From: Gemmatimonadaceae bacterium
GTDB taxonomy: Bacteria; Gemmatimonadota; Gemmatimonadetes; Gemmatimonadales; Gemmatimonadaceae
Assembly: GCA_025930755.1 (NCBI GenBank)
Contig: JAICOJ010000004.1
Span: 19,654 to 83,653 of the forward strand
Reading direction: 5' to 3'
DNA length: 64,000 nt
The position numbers and the translations under genes were made by a program. The notes below the pieces were generated by a model, which saw only the letters and a program-made list of their open reading frames with translations, did no database searches and was not told the DNA's origin. How positions within the stretch are numbered: the first letter of the stretch is position 1; each line of letters starts with the position of its first letter. Below, in pieces: positions 24,481-33,317 of this stretch.

Positions 24481-25209
24481 GTGACGCGACGGCGACTGAT
24501 GGTACGAGCGGGACGGCTATTGGCGGTCCCGCTCTGCGTCCTATGGGCTGGGTGTGGACCCCGCCTTCACCTACCGCCCACACCCGCTAGCCCCCCGGGC
24601 GCGCTCCCACCGGGAGACACTGGCGCCACGCTGGCACGTCAACTGGCGCCTGTCTTATACCTGCAGGCCGATGAATGGTTCCCGCTGGTGCGGGCGGTGG
24701 CGGTCCTCCACCCCACCCGGCCGATCATCGCCTATCACCTGCTCTGGCGGGACGACGCCCATGGGGCCTGGGTGCCCTTCACGAAGCCCTCGGATCAGGA
24801 GATCATCTGGGTCGGCTACGATTCCACCGGCGCCCCGGTGGATCTCTGGACCTATTGGCATGGGGACGTTCTCCACGTACCCTGGCCGAAGCGCCAGGTG
24901 CTGGTCGACGTCCAGTGGGGGAAGCACGGCTCGCTCCCGCGGTCGACCCGCCCCGAGTCACTCCCGTTGGGCAGGTCCCTGGAGGCCTTCTATCTCCTGA
25001 CCTGGGCGGGGATCCCCGATCTCTGGCTAGGCCGGCTGTCGCGGCGCGGGCCACTCTGTTTCTGCGGCAGCTACGCGCGCTACGCCGCATTCACGAAGCC
25101 GGTGGGGCTGGCCGAGCGCATCGACGTCGTTGCGCGCGCCGCCGATCCGGACGACGTGCTGCGGTCAGTGTTCGGGCCGCGCTACTCGCAAAAACGTCCC
25201 TGGCCCTAG
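24481..25209 (+). CDS. Lipoprotein of unknown function
   Basis: 242 residues from GTG 24481. Residues 1-25 are a signal with a lipobox (LCVLWAGC, Cys25). A Pro-rich linker leads to a domain at about 50-165 with VLYLQADEWFPLVRAV, IIAYHLLWRDD and VDVQWGKHGSLP. This order (query for a damaged acidic pocket, then W-x-x-HGS) faintly recalls VPS62/DUF946-type proteins, but I would not assign it. A Cys pair in CFCGS is near residue 198. Nothing in the neighbourhood suggests a pathway. Real gene with high probability because of signal, length and codon use. Confidence 0.7.
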   Translation: MTRRRLMVRAGRLLAVPLCVLWAGCGPRLHLPPTPASPPGALPPGDTGATLARQLAPVLYLQADEWFPLVRAVAVLHPTRPIIAYHLLWRDDAHGAWVPFTKPSDQEIIWVGYDSTGAPVDLWTYWHGDVLHVPWPKRQVLVDVQWGKHGSLPRSTRPESLPLGRSLEAFYLLTWAGIPDLWLGRLSRRGPLCFCGSYARYAAFTKPVGLAERIDVVARAADPDDVLRSVFGPRYSQKRPWP

Positions 25210-25497
25210 CGCCTGCCTAACGAGCGCCTCGGCGCGGTGCCGTCGGGATTCCTTCGTCCATGGTCGGACGAAATGACCTCCGGCCGACCGGTCGTCTTGC
25301 CTGACTCGTGTGTGGCGTCCATGCCTCACGAGTGAGTTGACGCCGTCCGTCTCGCGTCAACCAGCGTGCCGTACCCGGAATATGAATTGCCTAATCCGAG
25401 GGCGCTTGCCACGCATGGCGAGCGGCCCGCAACCTGACCGTCCCGGCGGAGCGGCGCACGACCACGGATACCAGTATCTCGCTCAACGGAGTCCTTC
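25210..25497. other. Intergenic region, 288 bases
   Basis: No coding frame is convincing. A perfect inverted repeat GTTGACGC/GCGTCAAC (25336-25361) with a 10-base loop and a small CTCACGAGTGAG hairpin just before it could be operator or leader structures of the following lipoprotein gene. No clear promoter was found. Confidence 0.4.
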
Positions 25498-26064
25498 ATG
25501 TTCGCCAAGCGACGTTTCGCCTCGCTTCTCGCGCTCGCTCTCGCCGCCGTCATGCTGACGTCGTGCGCCGATGAGGCGCCTACAGCGCCGCCGGCACCGC
25601 CGGCATTGGCGCCTGATCCCTCGCTGCTCGGTGATCTGTTGGGGGGAGTCACCGGAACCGTCGGCAATCTCGCCAACAGTCTCGGCCTCGTCTCGTGTGA
25701 CGTGCGGACGACGCACACCGGCTCCGCCGAGATCGGTCCACTCGGTGGCGTGGTGTGGGTGGGTCCGCATCGCCTCTTCGTTCCGCCGTACGCGCTGGCT
25801 GAGAAGGTCCGCATCACGGCCGTCGCGCCCAAGGGCTCGTACGTCCAGATCAAATTCGAGCCGGAAGGGCTGCAGTTCCGCCGGCCGACGCTGCTGACGA
25901 TGAGCTATTCGGAGTGCAGCCTGCTGAGCCCGTTCCGCCTGAAGATCGTGTACGTCAACGACAGGCTCGAGATCCTGGAAGTCCTGCCGACGCTGACGAG
26001 CGTGCTGACGCGCACGGCGAACGCGCCCGTCGATCATTTCTCGCGCTACATGTTGGCCGACTGA
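25498..26064 (+). CDS. Lipoprotein with ZU5-like beta domain
   Basis: 188 residues. The signal MFAKRRFASLLALALAAVML ends in a lipobox with Cys23. A Pro/Ala/Leu spacer (25-60) leads to a beta-rich domain at 75-188 beginning GSAEIGPLGGVVWVGPHRLF and containing VPPYALAEKVRI, the pattern of ZU5-like domains in which a glycine-rich strand is followed by VPPGAL. It ends in HFSRYMLAD. Such domains usually mediate protein or surface contacts. GGAGTCC seven bases before the ATG is a fair ribosome site. Eight bases separate it from the HD-GYP gene, so they may be co-transcribed. Confidence 0.8.
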   Translation: MFAKRRFASLLALALAAVMLTSCADEAPTAPPAPPALAPDPSLLGDLLGGVTGTVGNLANSLGLVSCDVRTTHTGSAEIGPLGGVVWVGPHRLFVPPYALAEKVRITAVAPKGSYVQIKFEPEGLQFRRPTLLTMSYSECSLLSPFRLKIVYVNDRLEILEVLPTLTSVLTRTANAPVDHFSRYMLAD

Positions 26065-26071
26065 CCTGCGC

Positions 26072-27676
26072 ATGACGACGAGTATTCGTCCCTTTGCGGC
26101 GTTTACGGCGCCGGGGCCCGTTGGGTCCCGGCGCCCCGTCGTCTTTCTGGGTGAAGCGCGCGAGCATGAGCGCGCAGGTCGCGTGGTCGAAGCGATCAAG
26201 TGCTACGAGTCGGCGATCGAGAACGCCGAGCCCACGATCGACGGGCCTGTGCTCGCCGAAGCGCTGCGCCGCCTCGGCGTCGTCAGGCGCCGTCGCCACG
26301 AGTACGACCAGGCGATCGCGCTCTGTCAGCGCAGCTACGAGGTCGCGATGGCGCGCAACGATGGGCTGCTCGCCGCCGAAGCGCTCAACGGCATTGCGCT
26401 CGTGCACGTCGAGCGTGGCGAATGGTCACAGGCCCGCGAGCGCCTGCGTCGCGCCCTCGAGCTCGGTGCGGAGAGCAAGGAGCTCGTGGGTCGCATCGAG
26501 CAGAACCTCGGCATCATGGCAAACATCCACGGCGATCTCGCTGCGGCGATGAATCACTACCGCCGGTCCCTCGACGCGTTCCGTCAAGGTCGCGACGAGC
26601 GCGGCTGCGCCATTGCGTATCACAACCTCGGCATGCTGAGCGCGGACCAGCGTCTCTGGGATGACGCCGAGCAGTACTATCGCGCGAGCCTCGACGTCGC
26701 CGAGGCAACGGGCGACGTCCACCTCCGCGGACACGTGCTGCTGAATCGGACCGAGGTTCACCTGGCCCGATCGCGGTTCGAGCCCGCGCGTCAGGACGCC
26801 GAGGAGGCACTGCGCATCTTCGACTCGCTCGGAATGGCGGGCGGGAAGTCGAGCGCCTATCGGTTTCTCGGGATGGTGTATCGGGAGACTGGACGCACGA
26901 CGCTCGCCGAGGCGCGTCTTCGGTCCGCGGTTCAGCTGTCGGCGGGGGTAGGTGCCGCGCTCGATGAGGCGGAAGCGTCCCGCGAACTGGCGCTGCTGTA
27001 CCAGGGCCTGGGACGGAGTCAGGAAGCGTTGCGACTGCTGAACATGTCGCACCGTCTCTTTCGCCGCCTCGATGCGCGCGTCGATCTCGTCGACGTCAAG
27101 GCGAAGGTGGGACATCTCGAGAGCGTGTACCTCGAGATCGTGCGGGAATGGGGACGCTCGATCGAATCGAGCGACACGTACACACACGGGCACTCCGAGC
27201 GTGTCGCGACCTACGCCGCCTCGCTGGCGGCGGCGATGGGCCTCGACGAGACGGAGCTGCAGACCATCCGCGTTGGCGCGTATCTCCACGACCTCGGCAA
27301 GGTGAAAATTCCGCACGAGATCCTGAACAAGCCGGGCCGCCTGACGAACGAAGAGTTCGACGAGATGAAGCGTCACCCGGAATACGGGATCGAGCTGCTG
27401 GCGTCCGTCGAGTTTCCGTGGGACATTCGCCCACTGATCCGCTCACACCACGAGAAGCTCGATGGCTCCGGCTATCCCGATCGCCTCCGTGGCGATGAGA
27501 TCCCGCTGACGGCGCAGCTGATCTGCATCGTGGATGTCTACGATGCGCTGACGACGACCCGCTCCTACCGTGGTGCGATGTCGCACCAGACGGCGGTCGA
27601 CGAAATGATTCGAAGCGAGCGGTGGTGGAGGACCGACGTGATGGCGGGATTCAGGGCCAGCGTTGGAAACGCATAA
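26072..27676 (+). CDS. TPR-repeat HD-GYP domain phosphodiesterase
   Basis: 534 residues. Residues 25-340 hold about eight tetratricopeptide repeats (for example ALNGIALVHVERGEW and YHNLGMLSADQRLWDDAEQY). Residues 355-530 are an HD-GYP domain with HSERVATYA, the metal pair in YLHDLGKVKIP, and HHEKLDGSGYPDRL carrying the GYP signature. Such enzymes degrade cyclic di-GMP; the TPR part is probably a protein-interaction or ligand sensor. No GGDEF or EAL protein is encoded in this window, but a second HD-GYP protein is at 44418-45533. A terminator-type repeat element begins on the base after its stop. Confidence 0.93.
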   Translation: MTTSIRPFAAFTAPGPVGSRRPVVFLGEAREHERAGRVVEAIKCYESAIENAEPTIDGPVLAEALRRLGVVRRRRHEYDQAIALCQRSYEVAMARNDGLLAAEALNGIALVHVERGEWSQARERLRRALELGAESKELVGRIEQNLGIMANIHGDLAAAMNHYRRSLDAFRQGRDERGCAIAYHNLGMLSADQRLWDDAEQYYRASLDVAEATGDVHLRGHVLLNRTEVHLARSRFEPARQDAEEALRIFDSLGMAGGKSSAYRFLGMVYRETGRTTLAEARLRSAVQLSAGVGAALDEAEASRELALLYQGLGRSQEALRLLNMSHRLFRRLDARVDLVDVKAKVGHLESVYLEIVREWGRSIESSDTYTHGHSERVATYAASLAAAMGLDETELQTIRVGAYLHDLGKVKIPHEILNKPGRLTNEEFDEMKRHPEYGIELLASVEFPWDIRPLIRSHHEKLDGSGYPDRLRGDEIPLTAQLICIVDVYDALTTTRSYRGAMSHQTAVDEMIRSERWWRTDVMAGFRASVGNA

Positions 27677-27782
27677 GAACTGCGAACTGCGAACTGCGAA
27701 CTGAAACCCTCGGGAAGCTACCGCCGCCACTGGTAACCTCCCGAGGGTTTTAGTTCGCAGTTCGCAGTTCGCAGTTCGCAGC
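27677..27782. repeat. Heptamer inverted-repeat element B (GAACTGC) around a terminator
   Basis: Four GAACTGC heptamers (27677-27704) face four inverted copies (27752-27782). Between them a perfect 12-bp stem AAACCCTCGGGA/TCCCGAGGGTTT (27704-27715 and 27739-27750) closes a 23-base loop and ends in TTTTAG, a classical terminator. Arms and core together give a stem of almost 40 bp. It fills the whole gap between the convergent HD-GYP and small zinc-binding genes. Confidence 0.93.
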
Positions 27783-27783
27783 C

Positions 27784-28014
27784 TTACCCGACGTAGACGA
27801 CGTCCCCCTCGGGGTCTATCCCCATCTCCTGAATGTGGCCGCAGACGCCGCACGTCATCGTGGCGTGCCAGGCTTCGTTGAACTCCTTCTGGTGCTCCTT
27901 CGCGGCCTCCTTCACCGTAACCTTCTTGTAGCTGTACTCACGGCAATGCTCGCAAGCGTGACCGCGCGCAATGCGCTCGGCGCGTTCTCGCGAGATCTTC
28001 TTGATCTTCCGCAA
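27784..28014 (-). CDS. Small zinc-binding protein
   Basis: 76 residues from ATG 28014. Cys pairs CEHC (21-24) and CGVC (55-58) make a zinc ribbon; the N-terminal 18 residues are strongly basic and helical (RKIKKISRERAERIA), and the end DPEGDVVYVG is a beta strand. The basic helix next to a zinc ribbon suggests nucleic-acid or ribosome contact, but no family is recognised. Its start is one base from the end of the stomatin-like gene, so both are in one operon. Similar small ribbons recur at 24197-24406. Confidence 0.75.
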   Translation of the reverse strand: MRKIKKISRERAERIARGHACEHCREYSYKKVTVKEAAKEHQKEFNEAWHATMTCGVCGHIQEMGIDPEGDVVYVG

Positions 28015-28015
28015 G

Positions 28016-29101
28016 TCAGCGCTCCTCGTCGGGATTCCGCAGCGTCGCTCGCGCGGTCGGCCGGGGCTGCTGATACCCTCCCGGTGGGGGCGTGGCAGGC
28101 TCGCGCGTGGTGCCCGGATTGCCTTGCGCCGCGTTCCCCGCCTTCGCGAGCAGCTCCTTCATCCCGCCGAGCGCGCCGAGTACGCCCGTGGCTTCAGCGG
28201 GAAGGAAGATCGTCGACCCCTTGCCTTGCGCGACGTGGGGGAGCGCCTCGAGATATTTCAGGCCAAGCAGGTACATCGCGGCCTGACCCTCGGGCAGGGA
28301 GTTCGCGATGCGCTGAATCGCTTCGGCCTCGGCGTTCGCCATGGCGAGGCGCGCTTCGGCGAGGCCCTGGGCACGCAGCACTGCCGCCTCCTTCTCCCCT
28401 TCCGCCTTTCGAACCTGCGCCTCGCGCAAACCCTCCGACTCGAGAATCGCAGCGCGCTTGCTCGCCTCGGCGTTCGTCACCGCGGCGCGACGCTCGCGCT
28501 CGGCGCGCATCACGAGCTCCATCGACTGCTGAATGTCGCGCGGTGGCTCGATGGCCTGGAGCTCCACGCGGGTCACGTCGACGCCCCAGCCGATCGACGC
28601 TTCCTCGATGACCTCCCGCATCTTCTTGTTGATCAGATCGCGGCTGGCGAGCGTCTGGTCGAGCTCCATGTCGCCGACGATGTTGCGGAGCGTCGTGCGC
28701 GTGAGCGTCTCGAGGGCGTACGGGAGATTCTGAATCGAGTACGTCGCCTTCTGCGGATCGGCGATGCGGTAATACAGAACAGCGTCGATGTCGATGGTGA
28801 CGTTGTCCTTGGTGATCACCGGCTGACTCGGGAAGTTGAGCACCTGCTCACGCAAATCGATGCGCGATGTGGAGCCGGAGGTGATCTTCTTCACGCCGTT
28901 CACGTCGGCCTCGAAATAGCGCACGTCGATCGGACGCGGTCGCTCGATGAACGGGATGAGCACGTTGAAGCCGGAGCGAGCGAGCCGATTGAACTTGCCC
29001 AGCCGCTCGATGACCAGCACCTCGGCCTGGCCGACGATCTTGAACGACTTCGTCGCTATCAGCAGCGCCAGAAGCGCGATAATTCCAAGGCCGATGAGCA
29101 T
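28016..29101 (-). CDS. SPFH/band 7 stomatin-like membrane protein (paraslipin/QmcA type)
   Basis: 361 residues. One N-terminal transmembrane helix (MLIGLGIIALLALLIATKSF) is followed by the SPFH domain at 25-200 (IVGQAEVLVIERLGKF, LREQVLNFPSQPVITKDNV) and a long coiled coil rich in EAEA/ERER at 200-290. The tail is Gly/Pro rich. It forms large membrane rings or scaffolds that organise proteases and lipids. The usual NfeD partner is not next to it; instead the small zinc-binding gene follows. ATG start 29101. Its precise clients are unknown. Confidence 0.93.
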   Translation of the reverse strand: MLIGLGIIALLALLIATKSFKIVGQAEVLVIERLGKFNRLARSGFNVLIPFIERPRPIDVRYFEADVNGVKKITSGSTSRIDLREQVLNFPSQPVITKDNVTIDIDAVLYYRIADPQKATYSIQNLPYALETLTRTTLRNIVGDMELDQTLASRDLINKKMREVIEEASIGWGVDVTRVELQAIEPPRDIQQSMELVMRAERERRAAVTNAEASKRAAILESEGLREAQVRKAEGEKEAAVLRAQGLAEARLAMANAEAEAIQRIANSLPEGQAAMYLLGLKYLEALPHVAQGKGSTIFLPAEATGVLGALGGMKELLAKAGNAAQGNPGTTREPATPPPGGYQQPRPTARATLRNPDEER

Positions 29102-29146
29102 GCCTACACCTCGAAGAGGGGGGATCTCATTCTACGCGCCTGACGA

Positions 29147-30232
29147 TCACTCACGCCAGTCGGCGACGAAGATGTTGGTTTCGCCCTGCTGCGCCGCGTG
29201 CCGGTTCGAGGCCCACACGAGCCGTTTACCATCCGGGCTGAACATCGGAAACGAGTCGAAGTCGGCATGCGTCGTGACGCGCTCGAGGCCGGAGCCATCG
29301 AGGTTCACCAGATACAGATCGAAGTCGCGTCCGCGCGGATTGGTGTGATTCGAGGCGAAGATGATTCGCCGCCCATCGGGAGTGAAAAACGGCGCGAAGT
29401 TGGCGCCGCCCAGGCTGGTGACCTGGCGCTGGTTGGAGCCGTCGGCGTTCATCACCCAGATCTCCATGCGCGAAGGCCGAACCAGCCCCTGCCCGAGGAG
29501 CGCTCTGTACTCGGAGAGAGCGGTCGAATCCGCGGGATGGTGCGCGCGATACACGATGTGCGATCCATCGGGGGAGAAGAAGGCGCCGCCGTCGTAGCCG
29601 GGCGTCGTCGTCAGCCTGCGCACATCGCTCCCGTCGGTGCGCATCGTGTAGATCTCGAGGTCGCCGTCCTTCGTCGATGTGAAGACGATGCGTGAGCCGT
29701 CTGGAGAGAGCGTGCCCTCCGCGGTGTAGGCGTTCCAGTTGGTCAGGCGGCGCAGCGCGCCGCCGTCGGCGCTCGCGGTGTAGATCTCGAACGGATCCAG
29801 CCGCCAGACGTACCCGCGAGAAAAATCCGGACGCGGCGGACAGGCGCTGTCGGCGTGGTGGGTGGACGAGAAGAAAATGCGGCGGTCGCGGTCGAAGAAA
29901 TAGCCGCACGTCGTCTTGCCGGCGCCATTCGACACGCGACGCAGATTGCCGCCGTCGGCGTCCATGACGAACTGCTGGTCGCAGGACCGGCCGTCGCGCG
30001 TGGACTGGAAGGTCAGCCGGGTCCCGTCGGCGCTCCAATAGGCTTCAGCGTTCTCCCCGCCGAAGGTGAGCTGTCGGATGTTCGCCAAGTGGCGCTCACC
30101 GGGCTCGGCAGCGCGTATGACTGCAGGCTGGCCGGCCGGCGCGCGGGGGGCGCGGGAGGCGGGGCTGGTACATGCAGCGACGGCCACCATGAGGGTGGCC
30201 GTCGCGATCAACAGAGAGTTGCGTCGGCGCAT
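29147..30232 (-). CDS. TolB-like WD40/PD40 beta-propeller lipoprotein
   Basis: 361 residues. Signal MRRRNSLLIATATLMVAVAAC has a lipobox with Cys21. The rest is a beta-propeller of PD40-type repeats (AYWSADGTRLTFQSTRDG, TLSPDGSRIVFTSTKDGDLE, FFSPDGSHIVYRA, FFTPDGRRIIFASNH, MFSPDGKRLVWASN), about six blades. This is the TolB-type propeller; no TolB N-terminal domain or Tol-Pal gene is here. It may serve as an envelope scaffold or bind a ligand. Convergence with nothing; 45 bases from the stomatin start, and same direction, so a loose operon. Confidence 0.88.
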   Translation of the reverse strand: MRRRNSLLIATATLMVAVAACTSPASRAPRAPAGQPAVIRAAEPGERHLANIRQLTFGGENAEAYWSADGTRLTFQSTRDGRSCDQQFVMDADGGNLRRVSNGAGKTTCGYFFDRDRRIFFSSTHHADSACPPRPDFSRGYVWRLDPFEIYTASADGGALRRLTNWNAYTAEGTLSPDGSRIVFTSTKDGDLEIYTMRTDGSDVRRLTTTPGYDGGAFFSPDGSHIVYRAHHPADSTALSEYRALLGQGLVRPSRMEIWVMNADGSNQRQVTSLGGANFAPFFTPDGRRIIFASNHTNPRGRDFDLYLVNLDGSGLERVTTHADFDSFPMFSPDGKRLVWASNRHAAQQGETNIFVADWRE

Positions 30233-30252
30233 GCCGACAATTTAAGCCACCG

Positions 30253-31887
30253 TCAGCGGGACGCGCGAGCCACGGCGAAGAGATCCTTTTGCGTGTTGCC
30301 CTTCTTCATGAGCTCGATTGCCCGCAGAAGCTGCGGATCATCCGGGATCTCGCGGCGAGCCGCGGCGGAATCGCCAAAGGCAAACCGCGTCACGAAGTGC
30401 GAGAGCCACTTGTCGATCGTCGGACGGGCGGCGTCGAACAGCTGCTTGTCGACCTCGACCTTCGCCGCGGTGAGCCGACGGTAAAACTCCTCGCGCCATT
30501 CGGGCTGCACCTGGAACGTCGGGCTTGAGACGCGCGCCTTGAGCTCCTGCGCATAGTTCCACAGCGCGATGCGAACCTGCGGCGACTTCGGGCCGATCGC
30601 CTTGAGGAACTCCTGCTCACGCGTCGTCACCGTGTCATCGGGAATGATGACATCCGGCGTGATGCCGCCACCGCCATACACGATGCGGCCGGCGTCGGAG
30701 CGGTAGACGGGACGGTTCTTCTTCACGGCGTCGGTCTCGAGAGAATCCGGCGGGGTTTCCTCACGCTGCCGAGGGTCGAGCCGCGCCGCGGCCGTGGTGT
30801 CGCCGGGCCGGGCGCCGGAGGCCAGAAGCTGCGCGTCGTCCTTCCGCTCCTTCTGGATGGACCGCCCGACGGGCGTGAACCACTTGGCCGTCGTGAGCTT
30901 CAGCGCGTAGCCCCCTTCGAGAGGGAAGACCGTCTGCACGAGCCCCTTCCCGAACGAAGTCGTTCCGACGACGAGGGCCCGGTCGTGATCCTGAAGTGCG
31001 CCGGCGACGATCTCCGACGCCGACGCGGTGTAGCCATCGACGAGGACCACGAGCGGCATGTTCGGCATCTTCGGCTTGCCTTTCGCGACGAACTGCTGCG
31101 ACATCATGCCGCGTCCGCGAACGCTCGCGATCTGATCGCCACCCTCGAGGAAGATGTCGGCGACCGCGAGGCCCTGGTCGAGGATGCCGCCGGGATTCCC
31201 GCGAAGATCGATGATGACTCCGTTCGCGCCTGCCTTGAGCATCTGATCGACGCTCGATTCCAGCTCCTCACCCGCGCTCTCGTTGAACGATTGCAGGGGG
31301 ATGTACCCGATCTTGTTCTCGAGCAGGAGCGCGTAGGGCACGGCCGGAATGTGAATCGTCGCTCGCGTGAGGCGATGCGAGATCACTTCCGTCACGCCGG
31401 GCCGGACGAAGCGCACGTTGACCTGAGTGCCCGGCGTGCCGATCAACGCGTTGGAGACCTGCTCGGTGGACCACCCGCGGGTGGAGGCGGTGTCCACCTG
31501 CACGATGCGATCGCCTTCCTGAATTCCGGCTGCTTCCGCCGGAGTGTTGGGGAAGACCTGGACGACGGTGATCACGCCATCCTGATCCTCGATCCGCATC
31601 CCGATCCCGCCGTAGCGTCCCGTGGAATTCGTGGAGAAGCGCTGGAGCTGCTTCGGCGTCAGGAGCTCCGAGTACGGATCTTCGAGCTCCTCGACGAGAC
31701 CGCGCGCCGCTTTTTCATAGAGCGCCGCGTTATCGACGGTGTCGACGAACCGGTCGGCAACGAGCGAAAGAACCTGATCGAACAGCCGTGCGCCGTCACG
31801 CGTCGCGTGATCCTGAATGACGAACCCGCCGACGAGGGCGGGTGCGACGACAACTGCGATCAGGGAGAGCTTCCGGAAGCGATTCAT
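30253..31887 (-). CDS. ctpA: S41 family C-terminal processing peptidase (CtpA-type)
   Basis: 544 residues. An N-terminal hydrophobic helix (MNRFRKLSLIAVVVAPALVG) anchors or exports it. A PDZ domain spans about 85-170 (YGGIGMRIEDQDGVITVVQV), followed by the S41 protease with GYIPLQSFNESAGEE, LRGNPGGILDQGL, the nucleophile Ser in DGYTASASEIVAGAL and Lys in TTSFGKGLVQT. A 150-residue helical extension at the C-terminus is longer than in typical CtpA. It cleaves hydrophobic C-termini of envelope proteins. 20 bases from the TolB-like gene, same strand. Confidence 0.94.
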   Translation of the reverse strand: MNRFRKLSLIAVVVAPALVGGFVIQDHATRDGARLFDQVLSLVADRFVDTVDNAALYEKAARGLVEELEDPYSELLTPKQLQRFSTNSTGRYGGIGMRIEDQDGVITVVQVFPNTPAEAAGIQEGDRIVQVDTASTRGWSTEQVSNALIGTPGTQVNVRFVRPGVTEVISHRLTRATIHIPAVPYALLLENKIGYIPLQSFNESAGEELESSVDQMLKAGANGVIIDLRGNPGGILDQGLAVADIFLEGGDQIASVRGRGMMSQQFVAKGKPKMPNMPLVVLVDGYTASASEIVAGALQDHDRALVVGTTSFGKGLVQTVFPLEGGYALKLTTAKWFTPVGRSIQKERKDDAQLLASGARPGDTTAAARLDPRQREETPPDSLETDAVKKNRPVYRSDAGRIVYGGGGITPDVIIPDDTVTTREQEFLKAIGPKSPQVRIALWNYAQELKARVSSPTFQVQPEWREEFYRRLTAAKVEVDKQLFDAARPTIDKWLSHFVTRFAFGDSAAARREIPDDPQLLRAIELMKKGNTQKDLFAVARASR

Positions 31888-31954
31888 GGGACTGCCGTCA
31901 GAGGTGAGGAGGCTACGTCTCCTTAAATACGATCGAGACAGGGGGAGGTTCCGC

Positions 31955-32140
31955 TTACCCGCTCATTCCGCCGGAGCCTTCTTCCGTCCCGCCCTGCCAG
32001 AGCGATCGCCAGGCCATCTCGCGCCCTTTGCGGAACCCCTTCTGCGTGAGCTTCACCCCTTCGGGGGAGATCGTCACGGTGTAGGGCTGTCCATCGATGT
32101 CAATTTCGCGCTTGAGCGTCTTGTCGAGTTTCGTGGTCAT
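31955..32140 (-). CDS. Small conserved-looking protein, unknown function
   Basis: 61 residues from ATG 32140. The core REIDIDGQPYTVTISPEGVK is a beta hairpin, followed by a basic segment QKGFRKGREMAWRSLWQGG and a Gly/Ser tail. No Cys, no membrane segment. I have the impression that such 60-residue proteins are widespread in this phylum, but I cannot name a family. It is alone between the CtpA-type gene and the repeat element C, on the same strand as both neighbours. The even codon use and start context support it as real. Confidence 0.65.
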   Translation of the reverse strand: MTTKLDKTLKREIDIDGQPYTVTISPEGVKLTQKGFRKGREMAWRSLWQGGTEEGSGGMSG

Positions 32141-32182
32141 TGCGAGCGGAGCTCCGGTTTCGGAAAAAGGTGGTCATCGAAT

Positions 32183-32333
32183 GAGGAACGAGGGACGAGG
32201 AACGAGGAAGTTGATTGAATGGCTTCCTCAGGGGAAGCCTATCCGGGGGCAACCCTTTTCCCCCGTTGCACTTCCTCGGTCCTCGCCGCTCGTTCCCTCG
32301 TTGTCCCCCGCAATCCGCATTCCGCTTTCCGCC
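32183..32333. repeat. Composite heptamer element C (GAGGAAC and GCAATCC)
   Basis: Four GAGGRAC heptamers (32183-32210) face degenerate inverted copies (32271-32303). Between them are two hairpins: GGCTTCC/GGAAGCC (32221-32239) and GGGGG/CCCCC. Directly after come three more heptamers of another type, GCAATCC-GCATTCC-GCTTTCC (32310-32330). It lies between the small protein and the stop of the replication initiator gene. Confidence 0.8.
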
Positions 32334-32343
32334 TTAGAGGCCC

Positions 32344-33195
32344 TCAGGCCGCCCTCGAGGCCAGGACATAGTCGACGTACCACTGCCTCTTTTGCTGCCG
32401 GACGGCCACGTCCCGGAGGAGTCCGGCCTCGATGAGCATCTCGTGGGCGGGCTGCAGCACGCGCTGGAGGTGCGAGGGGTACCGCTGTGTGAGTGGGAGC
32501 TGAAGCGCGAGCTGCTCCAGGCCGACGCGCCACGTTACCGTACCTTCGACGCGGGCGACCTCGAGCAGGCGGTAGAGTCGGCGAGCAACGGGGGAGGAGA
32601 GCTCGAGGTAGTGATTGGCGGACAGGGAAACGGTGTGCCCCGCGTTCACGTTGGCGCGTATCAGCGGGGACAGCGCGACCCGAGCGACGCCCGGCTCCGA
32701 GACCGTCAGGGTCGGGAAGAGCGTGAGCTGGTCGCGGTCGGCCCCCCGGCGCCGATCGATCGAGACGGCGGTGAGCAGGGGGAAAGCGGCGTCGATCGCT
32801 TCACCAGCAGTGGCGCTCCAGTAAGCGGCCTGCGACTCGAGAGTGGTCCGCTCGAGCCGCATGAGCGCCGAGCGCAACTGCTCGTAGGTGCGTCCATCGA
32901 CGCGGCGTCCCATCGAGCGCAGGAACGCATGGAGTGTGAATGTGATGACCCCGTCGTCGGGGCAGCTGGCTTCGTTCCACCGGTGCCAGAGCTCGACGTA
33001 GACGTCCTGGTCGAAGGTTCCGGGGAGGCGGTCGCCAGGACTCGGCAGCACACGCCACCGTCCCCCCGCCGGCGGCTCGTACGCGATGACGGAATCCTCA
33101 GCGGAATCACTCAGCCGGAAGAGCGGAAGCGCTTCGAGCGAGCGATCGAGGACGATCGTTCGCGCGCCGGTTCGGCGTCGTGCCGCGAGGGACAT
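32344..33195 (-). CDS. Plasmid-type replication initiator protein A (RPA family)
   Basis: 283 residues. The N-terminal pattern EALPLFRLSDSAEDSVIAYE followed by WRVLPSPGDRLPGTFDQDVY is that of the RepA/RPA replication initiators of broad-host-range plasmids and of chromosomal homologues. A second winged-helix-like part follows (LSANHYLELSSPVARRLYRL, QLPLTQRYPSHLQRVL, YVDYVLASR). It should bind repeated DNA sites (iterons). No iterons, partition genes or mobilisation genes are visible around it, so it is a stranded plasmid gene or a domesticated regulator. Flanked by heptamer elements C and D. ATG start 33195. Confidence 0.82.
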   Translation of the reverse strand: MSLAARRRTGARTIVLDRSLEALPLFRLSDSAEDSVIAYEPPAGGRWRVLPSPGDRLPGTFDQDVYVELWHRWNEASCPDDGVITFTLHAFLRSMGRRVDGRTYEQLRSALMRLERTTLESQAAYWSATAGEAIDAAFPLLTAVSIDRRRGADRDQLTLFPTLTVSEPGVARVALSPLIRANVNAGHTVSLSANHYLELSSPVARRLYRLLEVARVEGTVTWRVGLEQLALQLPLTQRYPSHLQRVLQPAHEMLIEAGLLRDVAVRQQKRQWYVDYVLASRAA

Positions 33196-33236
33196 GGAGA
33201 CAAACTGGACTCCGCAGGGTGGAGAGTCCAGTGATC

Positions 33237-33315
33237 GGATTGCGGATGGCGGACGGCGGATTGAGGACGACGTGCTACTAATCGGTCACAATCAGCAATG
33301 CGCACTCCGCAATTC
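33237..33315. repeat. Heptamer inverted-repeat element D (GGATNGC)
   Basis: Four heptamers GGATTGC-GGATGGC-GGACGGC-GGATTGA (33237-33264) and degenerate inverted copies (33288-33315; reverse complement GAATTGC-GGAGTGC-GCATTGC-TGATTGT). It fills the space between the stop of the short-chain dehydrogenase gene and the start of the replication initiator gene. Confidence 0.8.
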
Positions 33316-33317
33316 GT

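Noticed and set aside
32310-33264. Composite transposon: repA flanked by inverted heptamers of the same type
   Set aside because: The GCAATCC units on the left and GGATTGC units on the right are inverted relative to each other, but the right set has its own local inverted partner (33288-33315), and the same kind of element occurs at many loci without a gene between. No target duplication is seen.
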